NCBI GenBank assembly: GCA_903835005.1
Contig: CAILLK010000085.1
Coordinates: 62,001 to 126,000, forward strand
Source of the DNA: an uncultured Bacteroidota bacterium
GTDB taxonomy: Bacteria > Bacteroidota > Bacteroidia > Chitinophagales > Chitinophagaceae
Length of the DNA stretch: 64,000 nucleotides
Direction of reading: 5' to 3'
The translations under genes were made by a program, and so were the position numbers. Under the pieces are notes generated by a model. It made no database searches. It had not been told where the DNA came from and saw only the letters and a list, made by a program, of their open reading frames with translations. Positions 8,657 to 16,924 of the stretch are shown here, in pieces. Position 1 is the first letter of the stretch. Every line of letters begins with the position of its first letter.

Positions 8657-9553
8657 ATGATACCATATTCATTATTGGCAGTAACCCTCATTCTCGCCAC
8701 CATCAGCATTGCCGTGATGTGGCGCACTCCAATTTGGCACCGGCTTTTGCTGGCAATATCACTGGCTGCATTTGTTTACCTGTTCGGAGCCTGGCTGTTT
8801 ATCTCCATCTACCTTAAATACCTTTTTGCCGCAGGGTTTCTGTTAGTATTATTATTCAGGATCATAACTGCAAAATCACCCGCTGAAAAGAAAACCACTT
8901 CAGGCAAACTTATCTTAAACCTCATCCTGTCTGTTATACTCATCACACTCAATATCCTCTTCTTTACAGGCACCACAGGCAAGCCCTATGGCATAGCCCG
9001 TCTGCATCTGCCATTCCGGAGTGGCCGTTACATTGTGTTTCAGGGCGGCAAAGGCTTGCCTGCAAATATCTTCCATTATGGCCTGCGGGGCGCAGTATAT
9101 GCAATGGATCTGGCAAAACTCAACAAATACGGCAACCGCGCCAGCCATATCTTCACCAGCCACCTCAATGATTACGAAATATTCAGCGATACCATCCTCA
9201 GTCCCTGCAATGGCATCATAGCCCACTCTACCGATATCAACCCCGATAATATACCCCCATCTCGCAAACGGGGCCCCACCAATACAAACCATGTACTCAT
9301 TGCAACCGATTCCATGTATGTTTTTCTGGCCCATATGCGGTACCACAAAGTATTTGTAAAAGAAGGCGATACGGTCATCACCGGCCAGCCCCTGGGCCTC
9401 GCAGGCAATTCAGGATTCAGCCTCGAGCCGCACCTCCATATCCAGGTTCATGCCCGCACCAATACAGGCCTCCCCTGGTACAAAGAAAAACCCCTGCTCA
9501 TAGAATTTGACAATAAAAGCTATTTGCTTTTTGATGTAATTTCGGTGCCATAG
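8657..9553 (+). CDS. Membrane-anchored M23-family metallopeptidase
   Basis: This 298-residue protein has about four N-terminal membrane helices in the first 110 residues and a C-terminal M23 (lysostaphin/LytM-like) domain. Zinc ligands are suggested by IIAHSTDINPDN and PHLHIQVHA (HxH); GLAGNSGFSLEPHLH is a classic M23 signature. M23 enzymes cut peptide crosslinks in peptidoglycan or act as non-catalytic activators. The start is the ATG at 8657, just after a -7-like TAACCTTG. A short AGGTGT-GGG-ACACCT hairpin follows the gene. Confidence 0.85.
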   Translation: MIPYSLLAVTLILATISIAVMWRTPIWHRLLLAISLAAFVYLFGAWLFISIYLKYLFAAGFLLVLLFRIITAKSPAEKKTTSGKLILNLILSVILITLNILFFTGTTGKPYGIARLHLPFRSGRYIVFQGGKGLPANIFHYGLRGAVYAMDLAKLNKYGNRASHIFTSHLNDYEIFSDTILSPCNGIIAHSTDINPDNIPPSRKRGPTNTNHVLIATDSMYVFLAHMRYHKVFVKEGDTVITGQPLGLAGNSGFSLEPHLHIQVHARTNTGLPWYKEKPLLIEFDNKSYLLFDVISVP

Positions 9554-9569
9554 GTGCCCCATATCTCAA

Positions 9570-9584
9570 AGGTGTGGGACACCT
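9570..9584. terminator. Short hairpin between convergent genes
   Basis: AGGTGT-GGG-ACACCT lies 17 bp after the M23 stop codon and before the end of the convergent dehydrogenase gene. It lacks a good T tract, so the terminator call is weak. Confidence 0.3.
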
Positions 9585-9643
9585 CCGTTTGGACAAATAG
9601 CCCAAACCTTTCCTCTTCCGCTTTCCGCTATGTTACTCCGCTC

Positions 9644-10723
9644 TCAAACAAGTTTCACCCCAAACCGTTCTCCCACCGCTCTCAGCTCTCCTGCCACGCT
9701 CTCAAATAAAGGTATCCCATCTCGTACCCTTATTACCTCCATCTCCCGCTCAGGGTCGCCCGGTATCAATACCCTGTCATGGCCAGGCGCCGGAGTGGCC
9801 TTCCTGAACCGCTCTATCCATTGGTCCATATGCTGCTTAAACTCGTCCGCCGGCCGGAAAGCATCTACCCGCATAGCCCCGAAGAAGTGCCCCAGCCCCT
9901 TGCCCGGCATATCCTGGGGCACCGGCACATAAGCCGGAAACGGCGGTGCCCAGGGCCCGTAGCTCGCACCGCTCAGCACCGCACTGAATATATCCACAAT
10001 ACTGCCCAGTGCATAGCCCTTATGGCTGCCATGCTCCCGGTCGCTGCCCAGCGGCAGCATCAGGCCGCCCTGCTTCAGTATATTGGCATCGGTGGTCTCA
10101 TTGCCGTCTTTATCCATCACCCACCCCGCAGGCGCATCAGCTTGCTTGCGCTGCAGTATTTCCAGCTTGCCATTGCTGGCCGTAGTGGTGGCAAAGTCGG
10201 CCACAAAAGCCGGCTGCTCGCCCGCCGGTATCGCCACAGCAATCGGGTTGGTACCCAGCATCCGCTCCATACTGAAGGTAGGCGCCACCAGTGCGCTCGC
10301 ATTGGTCATCGCAATCCCTGTCATATCGTGCTCCAGCGCCATCATGGCATGTATGCCCGCTATCCCGAAGTGGTTGCTGTTGCGCACACTCACCCACCCG
10401 GTGCCCGCTATCTTCGCCTTATCTATAGCCACCTGCATGGCCCATGGCGCCACCACCAGACCCAGCCCCGCATCGCCATCCACCACAGCCGTCGAGGGTG
10501 TTTCATGCACTATCTTTATATCCGGCCGGGCATTGATCCTGCCCGCCTCCCACAGCCGCACATAGCCACTCAGCCGTGCCACCCCATGACTCTCAATGCC
10601 CCGCATATCCGCGCTCAGCAGCACCCGCGCAGCCACAGCCGCATCAGCCTCGCTGCAACCCATACCCCTGAATACCGAATTCGTAAACTCATACAACTGA
10701 CTATAAGAAAATACTGACTCCAT
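9644..10723 (-). CDS. Ldh-family (malate/L-lactate-type) dehydrogenase
   Basis: This 359-residue NAD(P)-dependent oxidoreductase belongs to the malate/L-lactate dehydrogenase-2 (YlbC/ComC) family. Signatures are DMRGIESHGVARL, VVDGDAGLG, VSVRNSNHFGIAG and MLGTNPIAVAIPAG. Family members reduce 2-oxo acids such as oxaloacetate, ureidoglycolate precursors or 2,3-diketo-L-gulonate; the substrate here cannot be assigned. Length is normal. It is encoded alone, and its GC content is clearly higher than its surroundings. Confidence 0.9.
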   Translation of the reverse strand: MESVFSYSQLYEFTNSVFRGMGCSEADAAVAARVLLSADMRGIESHGVARLSGYVRLWEAGRINARPDIKIVHETPSTAVVDGDAGLGLVVAPWAMQVAIDKAKIAGTGWVSVRNSNHFGIAGIHAMMALEHDMTGIAMTNASALVAPTFSMERMLGTNPIAVAIPAGEQPAFVADFATTTASNGKLEILQRKQADAPAGWVMDKDGNETTDANILKQGGLMLPLGSDREHGSHKGYALGSIVDIFSAVLSGASYGPWAPPFPAYVPVPQDMPGKGLGHFFGAMRVDAFRPADEFKQHMDQWIERFRKATPAPGHDRVLIPGDPEREMEVIRVRDGIPLFESVAGELRAVGERFGVKLV

Positions 10724-10940
10724 AAGGCTGCAAGATAAAATTTACTGCTGAGATGACAGGATAAAATGGGTTTGAAGAGGCGAAATCCATAGTTGCTGAT
10801 GATTGAGTATTCTTAAAAGCCATTTTATCCGATTTTTTTTTGTAGAAAGTAATAAAAAGAAAGAATCCGCTTAGATATGATATTTAAATGCTCTTTATTA
10901 TTTGAGATTTGTAAAATCCCTTAAATGGTAAGCATCCAGC

Positions 10941-12656
10941 TCACTTCCGCTTCCATATCTCATTGCCATCCTGCTTTTTAGCCAGCACATAGTTGCCGGG
11001 CGCAGCTTCAAACGCCTCCTTTATAAAGTAGTCTTCGGTACCCGTAGGGTAGCGGCTCACTTTATAGCCGTTGCGGAGGCATAGGTAATAGGAGTAAAAA
11101 TCCTCCTCTGAGAAAGCCACCGTGCAGCCGGCAGGCAGATTGGCCAGCCATTCAGTCTTTTCTTTATAAAAGGTATTTACATCATATTCATAAAGCGTGT
11201 CTTTCAGAAATAATACATTGGTGCGCACAAAGTGAATGGCAAACAGCAGTATAATACCGGGGAAGAGTAGCCACTTTACCAGTGGCGTCCTGCCCAGCCG
11301 GGCCAGGGCATCGGCAAGCCAGTAGGCCACCAGCAGCACACCCGCAATCGTAATGCTGTACTGCCCGGTGAGGTTGCGCTCAAAAGGCACCTTGATCATG
11401 AGTATGGCGATCACAAAAAACATAACCCACATGCACACATACAGCAGCCCGAACAATTGTAAAGGCTTGTTTTTCCTTACAAACAACAGCAGCAGCGGCA
11501 CGAAGAACAGCACAATACTTACCGGCACATTGTTCCACTGCAGGTCAGAGAAAATATGGGTAATGTAGGGCTTTATAAACGGAAACATCCACTGTATAAA
11601 GGCTGGCCGGCCCGTGATTTTAAACGCCCCCATCGATGCCACATAGGCATTATGCGTAATAGCCTCCAGCCCCGAAAAACAAAGCACCGGCAGGTAGCAC
11701 AGATAGGTAAGCCCCATTGTGGCCAACTGGTATTTCCAGAACAGCATATCCCTCTGCTTGTATACAAGCCGGTACAGCAGCACAAAGGCCACCTGCGCCG
11801 CAAAGAGATATAGAAAAGATGGCAGGCAGAAAAACCCCACAGTGCAGCTCAGCACATTCAGCCTCAGCCATTTATTACTGCCTGACGACAAGTACCTGAA
11901 TAACGACAACACCATACCCCACTCGGCCAGCAGATACAGCTCATAACCCCGGGCCTGAAACCCGAAACCCCATACCTGAAACTGCAACCCCAGTGTGATG
12001 CTCACCAGCAGCGGCAGCCACCTGTTTTTGAGCTGGTTCCGGAGCCAGTAGTAGATGATGATAATGCACGCAGCATAAGCCACCAGGGAGATGAGCCTGC
12101 CGGTAAAAACCTTATCGGCGCAGAAATGAAAGACAAGGTTATTGAGCAGATTAAAAAGCAGATGATTGTTGGGCAGCATGTAATAAGATACCGCCTGAAA
12201 CGGATGTATCCCCGCCACATTCAGTGCCGAAAAAACCTCATCGCTGGCAGGCATTGCGGTGCTGTTGCCCCATAGCCACAGCAGGCCGGTGGCAGTGAGG
12301 CAAAGCAATACAGGTATAATATCACCGGCATGGTAAGTGATGGTGGCGGGTTGCCTGTTTTGCTTGCTCCACCCCGCCCTGACAAGCCACAAAAACACGC
12401 CTGATACCAGCACACCCAGCACGCAATACATATTCCCGTCGCTCTTTATGCCCCTGGTGAAAAACGAAGTGCTCCATTCGCTGCTTTTATAGAAAGGCGC
12501 ATTAAGCCCCATATACCACCCCGCCAGCCGGTCGTGACCACAAAGCAGGTAGCTGATACACGATACAACCAAACATGCCAGTAGTAAACCCGCTATCAGA
12601 AGGCCTGCCCTGGTAAGAAAACGGATGGTTTTGGTAAGTTCGATTGTTTTGTTCAA
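10941..12656 (-). CDS. Multi-pass membrane protein, likely GT-C glycosyltransferase
   Basis: This 571-residue protein has about 11-12 predicted membrane helices. An early loop contains PASDEVFSALNVAG followed by YYMLPNNHLLFNLLNNLVF, the acidic-pair plus conserved His/Asn arrangement seen in PMT/ArnT-like GT-C glycosyltransferases. The C-terminal ~100 residues form a soluble domain. Such enzymes use polyprenyl-phosphate sugars at the membrane. The acceptor is unknown and there is no glycosylation operon around it. Confidence 0.65.
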   Translation of the reverse strand: MNKTIELTKTIRFLTRAGLLIAGLLLACLVVSCISYLLCGHDRLAGWYMGLNAPFYKSSEWSTSFFTRGIKSDGNMYCVLGVLVSGVFLWLVRAGWSKQNRQPATITYHAGDIIPVLLCLTATGLLWLWGNSTAMPASDEVFSALNVAGIHPFQAVSYYMLPNNHLLFNLLNNLVFHFCADKVFTGRLISLVAYAACIIIIYYWLRNQLKNRWLPLLVSITLGLQFQVWGFGFQARGYELYLLAEWGMVLSLFRYLSSGSNKWLRLNVLSCTVGFFCLPSFLYLFAAQVAFVLLYRLVYKQRDMLFWKYQLATMGLTYLCYLPVLCFSGLEAITHNAYVASMGAFKITGRPAFIQWMFPFIKPYITHIFSDLQWNNVPVSIVLFFVPLLLLFVRKNKPLQLFGLLYVCMWVMFFVIAILMIKVPFERNLTGQYSITIAGVLLVAYWLADALARLGRTPLVKWLLFPGIILLFAIHFVRTNVLFLKDTLYEYDVNTFYKEKTEWLANLPAGCTVAFSEEDFYSYYLCLRNGYKVSRYPTGTEDYFIKEAFEAAPGNYVLAKKQDGNEIWKRK

Positions 12657-13057
12657 TCAGAAGCGGTTATGCGGTTAAAGATAAGGCGCAATTGTGTAAT
12701 AGCTTTAGTAATGCTTCGGGCGGGATGAAAAAAAACACTGGTCGGAGTCCCTCTTCGTTCAGTGGGCATTCCTATCTACATGAAACAGACTTCGGCTTTC
12801 GTGCCCTGGTTGGCACCATTCGCAAGTTTGGTATTGAACACGCGGCCAGCTTGGTTTTTTGAGACATGGCTTGGACGGTTAAATTTTTTAATTTCAGTAT
12901 TGCATTTGCAGAGATATCAGGTACAAAGAGCTGGAGACTAGCCACGAAGCAATACCAATGGTATTTATACCGGGGTTTAGTTTATTATAATTCCTATATA
13001 ACCAGTTTCGTTTACCCTCGGGGCATGATTTATTTGGAATTTTCTTATCTTTATAAA
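12657..13057. other. Gene-free 400-bp stretch before the Uma2 gene
   Basis: I find no credible gene. The track ORF starting at 12644 overlaps the start of the convergent-frame membrane protein gene and has no recognisable content. The region may be decayed sequence at the edge of the accessory island. Confidence 0.3.
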
Positions 13058-13328
13058 ATGGAAGTAAATGAACCGGCTTTAGCTCAACACAAGCGTTATT
13101 TCACCATAGAGGAGTATCTGACGTTTGAAAACGCGTCGGAGGAGAAACATGAGTATTACCAGGGCGAGATATTGGCGATGTCGGGAGCAAAAAACCAGCA
13201 TAATATTATTACAGGCAATCTTTTTGCCAACTTGTGGAACAAATTAAGAGGCAAGCCATGCAGGCCTTATGGCAGCGACCAGCGGGTGCATGCCGAACAA
13301 AATACCTTTATTGCTTACCCGGATATTT
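13058..13328 (+). pseudogene. Uma2-family endonuclease-like gene, 5' part (split by insertion)
   Basis: From the ATG at 13058 (MEVNEPALAQ) the frame encodes a typical Uma2 (DUF820) N-terminus: RYFTIEEYLTFE, then EYYQGEILAMSGA, then AYPDI. It is broken at the codon after PDI by the IS-like element at 13329. Joining it to 16925 onward restores PDISVVCGKP, a standard Uma2 motif. Uma2 proteins have a PD-(D/E)XK nuclease-like fold and spread widely in Bacteroidota and cyanobacteria; their role is unknown. The frame is otherwise intact, so the insertion looks recent. Confidence 0.88.
13321..13328. repeat. Target-site duplication, left copy
   Basis: GGATATTT directly before the left terminal repeat, identical to 16917-16924. 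Removing the element and one copy restores an open Uma2 frame. Confidence 0.9.
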
Positions 13329-13353
13329 GGTAGTGTCTCAGTTTGAATGTTAA
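13329..13353 (+). repeat. Left terminal inverted repeat (25 bp)
   Basis: Begins GGTAGTGTCTCAGTTTGAAT and is the exact reverse complement of 16892-16916. Immediately inside are two further short inverted repeats, GTTAAAA-GA-TTTTAAC and ACAAAGTT-N8-AACTTTGT; the second contains a -7-like TAACTTTG (13378-13385). Confidence 0.95.
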
Positions 13354-13390
13354 AAGATTTTAACAAAGTTTTCTTTCTAACTTTGTGGCT

Positions 13391-13624
13391 ATGATTAAAA
13401 AGAAAGCCCCTAAAGATATTAATCAATTAGCAAAGTTTATTGTTGACCTAGCCACAGGCGAAAATGAGCCAGAGCCGGAAGATAATAAAAACCCTGCTGC
13501 TGTTGCATTAGGTAGACTGGGAGGCTTAAAAGGCGGTAAGGCAAGGGCTGATAGCTTAGCACCTGAGAAGCGCAAAGAAATAGCTAAGAAGGCGGCTGAA
13601 AAAAGGTGGGCTGCTAAGAAATAA
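13391..13624 (+). CDS. Small basic Ala/Lys/Gly-rich protein (IS passenger)
   Basis: About 77 residues from the ATG at 13391 (MIKKKAPKDINQ). The second half, VALGRLGGLKGGKARADSL followed by EIAKKAAEKRW, is a Lys/Ala-rich helical tail like those of small histone-like or nucleic-acid-binding proteins often found beside transposons. TAACTTTG ends only 5 bp before the ATG, so the transcript may be leaderless. Its 3' end overlaps the convergent P63C-like gene by about 11 bp. Function not known. Confidence 0.6.
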   Translation: MIKKKAPKDINQLAKFIVDLATGENEPEPEDNKNPAAVALGRLGGLKGGKARADSLAPEKRKEIAKKAAEKRWAAKK

Positions 13625-14213
13625 TTCCCGCATCCGTAAACATGTCAATCTGAAAATATAGATTATATTCCTTGCTGTATTTTAGTTTGAAATCTGTTAT
13701 ATTATCGCACTCATCCATCATTTTATCCGCTTGGTCAATAAACAACTCTAACATATGAAGCGCAATCGCAGAAAGATATTGGTGTAGTTTATTCCCTATG
13801 CCGGAAATGCCATCTGATTTTCTTTTAGACATCAAAGCATTCAATACTTTCTGAGGGAATCTCGCGTAAATAAAATTAAGTGTAAAATATTTAGCGCAGA
13901 ACGGCTTTACATAAGTATCCATTTTTGCCTTATCTATTCCATGCATCTTTGCTATGCCGTAATAAAATTTTATGTAAAACCGTGAATGATACTCCGCAAA
14001 ATCAGCCAAAGTATAATCTTCGATTTCAAGTTCTTTTTCGCCTTTTAGTTTTGATTCAAAAAGCAACCTGTCTAAATGTTCATCACTACCAGTTTTGACG
14101 AAAAGCTCAGGAGCCAGAAGATTTTGCATCAATTGCAAATCCTCTGGTTTTCGTTTAACGACATGATTTTGCTCGTTAAGTATTGCGTTTGTTTTCTTCT
14201 GTTTGTTTTGCAT
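13614..14213 (-). CDS. P63C-like domain protein (IS passenger)
   Basis: This 199-residue protein is encoded 5 bp downstream of the ImmA-like gene, so the two form an operon. The C-terminal half resembles the phage-associated P63C domain: FYIKFYYGIAKMHG, then IYARFPQKVLNALM, then a KLHQYLS element where P63C proteins have a HHQ/LTxD segment, then a closing helix. P63C proteins occur in phages and are often fused to antirepressor-type domains. I infer a role in the regulatory switch of the element, with moderate confidence in the family call. Confidence 0.6.
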   Translation of the reverse strand: MQNKQKKTNAILNEQNHVVKRKPEDLQLMQNLLAPELFVKTGSDEHLDRLLFESKLKGEKELEIEDYTLADFAEYHSRFYIKFYYGIAKMHGIDKAKMDTYVKPFCAKYFTLNFIYARFPQKVLNALMSKRKSDGISGIGNKLHQYLSAIALHMLELFIDQADKMMDECDNITDFKLKYSKEYNLYFQIDMFTDAGIIS

Positions 14214-14218
14214 ATTGA

Positions 14219-15445
14219 TTAATTAAAAATGGTTGTTTTGTAGAAAATAGCTATATCCTTATTCTTTGACGTATGCTCAAATGCCGCCCCTAGTTTTTTT
14301 AACAGGGTTTTAAATGGCGGAAAATAATCCCTGAATAACATAAAGTATTTGTCGTCTTCGCTGCTATTATCATAGGCGTAGTTTGCGTAAATTACGCTCG
14401 GGTGTACTTGGCTATCTATTGCAGTTTCTCTAACAAATAAGCGTTCATTAATTCTCTCAGATATCAATTCCATTTTCTTTTTTGAAAACATAAAATCTCT
14501 TGCAAACTCATTAGCTTCTCGCTCTTTACTTTCAATTACAAAAGGGTCATTACCTTCAACTGATAGATGATACTTCTTTTTTGATATTTCTTCCCAATCA
14601 AAAAGCACATGGAATAATTCATGCACCAATGCGAAATATAATGTAGGGTATAATCCCCTGTAATCGGTTAGTACAATGCATGGTTTATTATTAACAGAAA
14701 AAGTTGCACCCCTCATTTGTAATTTTGGCATTTTTGGACGAAAAATAACAGTCACGCCAACTTTGTATAACGAACGAATCACACTAATAAGTCCCTCTTC
14801 TAAATCAAGAGAGTGCCATCTAATGTTAGGAAAATATGCAGCCACCGCGTCTTTGTCGTAGGGGTTGGGATTGTTGATGATTTTAAAAATCATTTTAGCC
14901 TCAGAAATAAAATATCTTCTGCTATTCAAATTCTTTGGCAATCTCGCACCGCTACTAAAAGCCGCTCCTGTATCTTCTATATCGAAATCTGTGATGTTTT
15001 TTAAATCGAATATTTCTTTTATTCTCTGTTCAATGTGGTTAAAGTCTCGAATTGAATCAATCACTCCAATACTCTTAAGCGCTGGTAAGTCAAAATTATT
15101 TATAATAAAACTTCTTTTCCTTGATAGCTCTAATTCTACCTTGTGCTTTGTGGCAGTGGCCTGAACATAATGAGCCGTTATTTCATCAAATGATATTTCA
15201 AGAAACTGCGCAACTTTTAGGAGCGAAAAGAAATCTACCTGCTTTAAAGTTCCATCAAGAATACCATCTAATGTCCTTATAGGAACCTCTAAATTTTCCA
15301 CGGCCTGGTTTGTACTAATATCGAGTTCTGATAACCGCTCGTCAAATTTGCTTCTTAGAATACTCTTAATAATCTCGTCATTATCCCATGCGCTATTGAT
15401 TAGATTGTTAATATCATTATTATTAAAGTCGCTATGTTTGTCCAT
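14219..15445 (-). CDS. XRE-ImmA/IrrE metalloprotease (IS passenger)
   Basis: This 408-residue protein starts at the ATG at 15445 (MDKHSDFNN); the track's 19 extra residues lie inside the promoter/operator. Residues ~40-90 look like an XRE helix-turn-helix. The C-terminal half is an ImmA/IrrE zinc metalloprotease: HELFH at about 275-279 (HExxH) and EREANEFARDF at about 308-318 supplying the third ligand. In ICEBs1, ImmA cleaves the repressor ImmR to derepress transfer genes. Here sensor and HTH are in one protein, divergent from the transposase, so control of transposition is a reasonable inference. Confidence 0.87.
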   Translation of the reverse strand: MDKHSDFNNNDINNLINSAWDNDEIIKSILRSKFDERLSELDISTNQAVENLEVPIRTLDGILDGTLKQVDFFSLLKVAQFLEISFDEITAHYVQATATKHKVELELSRKRSFIINNFDLPALKSIGVIDSIRDFNHIEQRIKEIFDLKNITDFDIEDTGAAFSSGARLPKNLNSRRYFISEAKMIFKIINNPNPYDKDAVAAYFPNIRWHSLDLEEGLISVIRSLYKVGVTVIFRPKMPKLQMRGATFSVNNKPCIVLTDYRGLYPTLYFALVHELFHVLFDWEEISKKKYHLSVEGNDPFVIESKEREANEFARDFMFSKKKMELISERINERLFVRETAIDSQVHPSVIYANYAYDNSSEDDKYFMLFRDYFPPFKTLLKKLGAAFEHTSKNKDIAIFYKTTIFN

Positions 15446-15539
15446 AAAAAGTTTTGTAAATTTACACAACAAAAATAAGGTTTTTTTCAGAAAAAACAAC
15501 ATCTTTGCAAATGAGTTGTGTAAATTTACAAAACTTTTT
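15446..15539. promoter_or_regulatory. Paired operator between ImmA-like gene and transposase
   Basis: Two 25-bp perfect inverted arms (15446-15470 and 15515-15539) are separated by 44 bp. Each arm contains its own palindrome TGTAAATTTACA, so there are two operator sites in mirror orientation. One arm abuts the ImmA-like start codon, the other faces the transposase promoter. This fits binding by the XRE domain and joint control of both divergent transcripts. Confidence 0.75.
15470..15499 (-). promoter_or_regulatory. Promoter of the ImmA-P63C operon
   Basis: On the minus strand TTG, 19 bp, then TATTTTTG gives a near-ideal Bacteroidota promoter (-33 TTTG/-7 TAnnTTTG). The predicted start lies inside the left operator arm, about 20 nt before the ATG. 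Confidence 0.65.
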
Positions 15540-15563
15540 TAAAAAATAAACTGAACAAAATGC

Positions 15564-15594
15564 TTGACCGTTCAAGAATAATTGCTTACCTTTA
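15564..15594 (+). promoter_or_regulatory. Promoter of the transposase gene
   Basis: TTG, 20 bp, then TACCTTTA (one mismatch to TAnnTTTG) ends 18 bp before the transposase ATG. A short CTTGAC-CG-TTCAAG repeat overlaps the -33 element and may be a further control site. Confidence 0.45.
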
Positions 15595-15612
15595 CGGTAT
15601 AATCAGAAAAAT

Positions 15613-16497
15613 ATGAACAAGCTATCAACAAAAGAAAGGGCAAACATCATCAGATTACTTGTGGAAGGCAATAGTCTTCGTTCTTGTAGTCGTATTGCTG
15701 ATGTATCAATCAATACAGTAACTAAATTGCTGGTTGATGTTGGTGGCGCATGTTTGCAGTTCCACTATGACAACGTAGTGAATGTAAATTCACGCCGTAT
15801 CGAATGTGATGAAATTTGGTCGTTTGTTTACGCTAAAGAAAAGAATGTAGAATTTAGCGAAAAGACTAAAGAAGATGGAGCAGGGGATGCATGGACTTGG
15901 GTTGGTATTGATGCAGATACTAAACTTGTTGTTTCATTTCTAGTAGGGCAAAGAGATGCATCATCAGCAAACGATTTTATGCAGGATGTGGCATCAAGAT
16001 TAACTAACAGGGTGCAACTAACTACCGACGGTTTAAAGTACTACTTAAAGGCTGTAGATAATGCTTTTGATAGTGAAATAGACTTTGCTCAGCTTATAAA
16101 AATATACGGGTCGCCTGAAGGGATGGGAAATGAAAAAAGATATTCCCCAGCAAAGTGTACAGGCTCAGAAAAAAAATGGATTTCAGGCGACCCAAACCCA
16201 ATGCATATATCTACAAGCTATGTAGAGCGTCAAAACTTAACTATGCGCATGGCAATGCGTAGGTTTACAAGATTGACTAATGGTTTTTCAAAGAAGATAG
16301 AAAACCATATTTATGCAAATGCCTTGCACTTTGTTTACTACAACTTTTGCCGGATACACAAAACATTACGTGTTACTCCGGCGATGGAAGCCAAGTTAAC
16401 AACAAAGCCAATGACTATTGAGGATATTGTAAACTATGCTTACGCTGATGAAATAGAGGCAGAAATCAGGCTTAGAGAACGTAAGACAAGGAAATAA
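15613..16497 (+). CDS. IS1-family-like DDE transposase
   Basis: This 294-residue protein has an N-terminal HTH (KERANIIRLLVEGN, SCSRIADVSINTVTKLL) and a DDE catalytic core: Asp near residue 66 in ECDEIWSFV, Asp near 139 in TTDGLKYYL and Glu near 205 in STSYVERQNLTMRMAMRR, followed by FCRIHKTLRVTPAM. The layout matches single-ORF IS1-type transposases (unlike classical IS1, no frameshift is needed), and the 8-bp target duplication agrees. A strong hairpin terminator follows the stop codon. The gene is intact and probably active. Confidence 0.88.
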   Translation: MNKLSTKERANIIRLLVEGNSLRSCSRIADVSINTVTKLLVDVGGACLQFHYDNVVNVNSRRIECDEIWSFVYAKEKNVEFSEKTKEDGAGDAWTWVGIDADTKLVVSFLVGQRDASSANDFMQDVASRLTNRVQLTTDGLKYYLKAVDNAFDSEIDFAQLIKIYGSPEGMGNEKRYSPAKCTGSEKKWISGDPNPMHISTSYVERQNLTMRMAMRRFTRLTNGFSKKIENHIYANALHFVYYNFCRIHKTLRVTPAMEAKLTTKPMTIEDIVNYAYADEIEAEIRLRERKTRK

Positions 16498-16502
16498 GAA
16501 CG

Positions 16503-16524
16503 GGCTGCAATCGCAGCCTTTTTT
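16503..16524 (+). terminator. Intrinsic terminator after transposase
   Basis: GGCTGC-AATC-GCAGCC followed by six T residues, 5 bp after the stop codon. It separates the transposase from the downstream passenger gene. Confidence 0.85.
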
Positions 16525-16541
16525 ATTACCTTTAAGCCATC

Positions 16542-16877
16542 TTGGAATCTCGCTTAATATATAAAGTAAGCCATAGCCTAAATAAAATCGAATGGCTTAA
16601 TTTCACCGTTGAAAACGGCGCATGGGTTTATGTTGGTAATGGAGATGAGATGAGAAAAGAATTTATCATTAAGAGTATTGATGAATATTTTGTTGATAAC
16701 ACGCTTTATATTTCATGGACAAGAAAGGAATCGAAAGAAGTGCGAAAAGAAAATATTAACGATGCTATTGAGAATATTTTAGGGGTTCATGACTTTTCGA
16801 TTTGGGATACCAATTTTAAAAAAGTAATGGAATTTAATAAAAATGGAGTTATGCGATTTGGACAAGTAAAGAATTAA
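16542..16877 (+). CDS. Hypothetical IS passenger protein
   Basis: About 111 residues if the TTG at 16542 is used; an in-frame stop lies 9 bp upstream, so no longer version is possible, and the next Met is at residue 37. The protein is strand-rich with a charged middle (RKESKEVRKENINDA) and no family I recognise. It lies between the transposase terminator and the right terminal repeat, so it is cargo. Confidence 0.5.
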   Translation: MESRLIYKVSHSLNKIEWLNFTVENGAWVYVGNGDEMRKEFIIKSIDEYFVDNTLYISWTRKESKEVRKENINDAIENILGVHDFSIWDTNFKKVMEFNKNGVMRFGQVKN

Positions 16878-16891
16878 GCTATAACTTTCCA

Positions 16892-16916
16892 TTAACATTC
16901 AAACTGAGACACTACC
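16892..16916 (-). repeat. Right terminal inverted repeat (25 bp)
   Basis: Exact reverse complement of 13329-13353; the next base outward differs, which sets the repeat length. Confidence 0.95.
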
Positions 16917-16924
16917 GGATATTT
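16917..16924. repeat. Target-site duplication, right copy
   Basis: GGATATTT, identical to 13321-13328. Confidence 0.9.

Larger units (their letters stand above)
13329..16916. mobile_element. IS1-family-like element with passenger genes (3,588 bp)
   Basis: The element is bounded by perfect 25-bp inverted terminal repeats (outer ends GGTAGTGTCTCAG) and flanked by an 8-bp target duplication GGATATTT, the size expected for IS1-type transposition. It encodes a DDE transposase (15613-16497) plus passengers: a 78-residue basic protein, a P63C-like protein, an XRE-ImmA metalloprotease and a 111-residue unknown. It is more AT-rich than the host genes it interrupts. Standard IS1 elements are under 1-2 kb, so this is a cargo-carrying form. 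Confidence 0.9.

Noticed and set aside
9779-10717. 312-codon ORF on the plus strand
   Set aside because: It is antisense to the intact Ldh-family dehydrogenase and its translation is a low-complexity His/Arg/Pro shadow typical of GC-rich third positions.
15446-15502. Longer N-terminus for the ImmA-like protein as given in the ORF track
   Set aside because: The extra 19 codons lie inside the operator and promoter; the XRE fold begins after the ATG at 15445.
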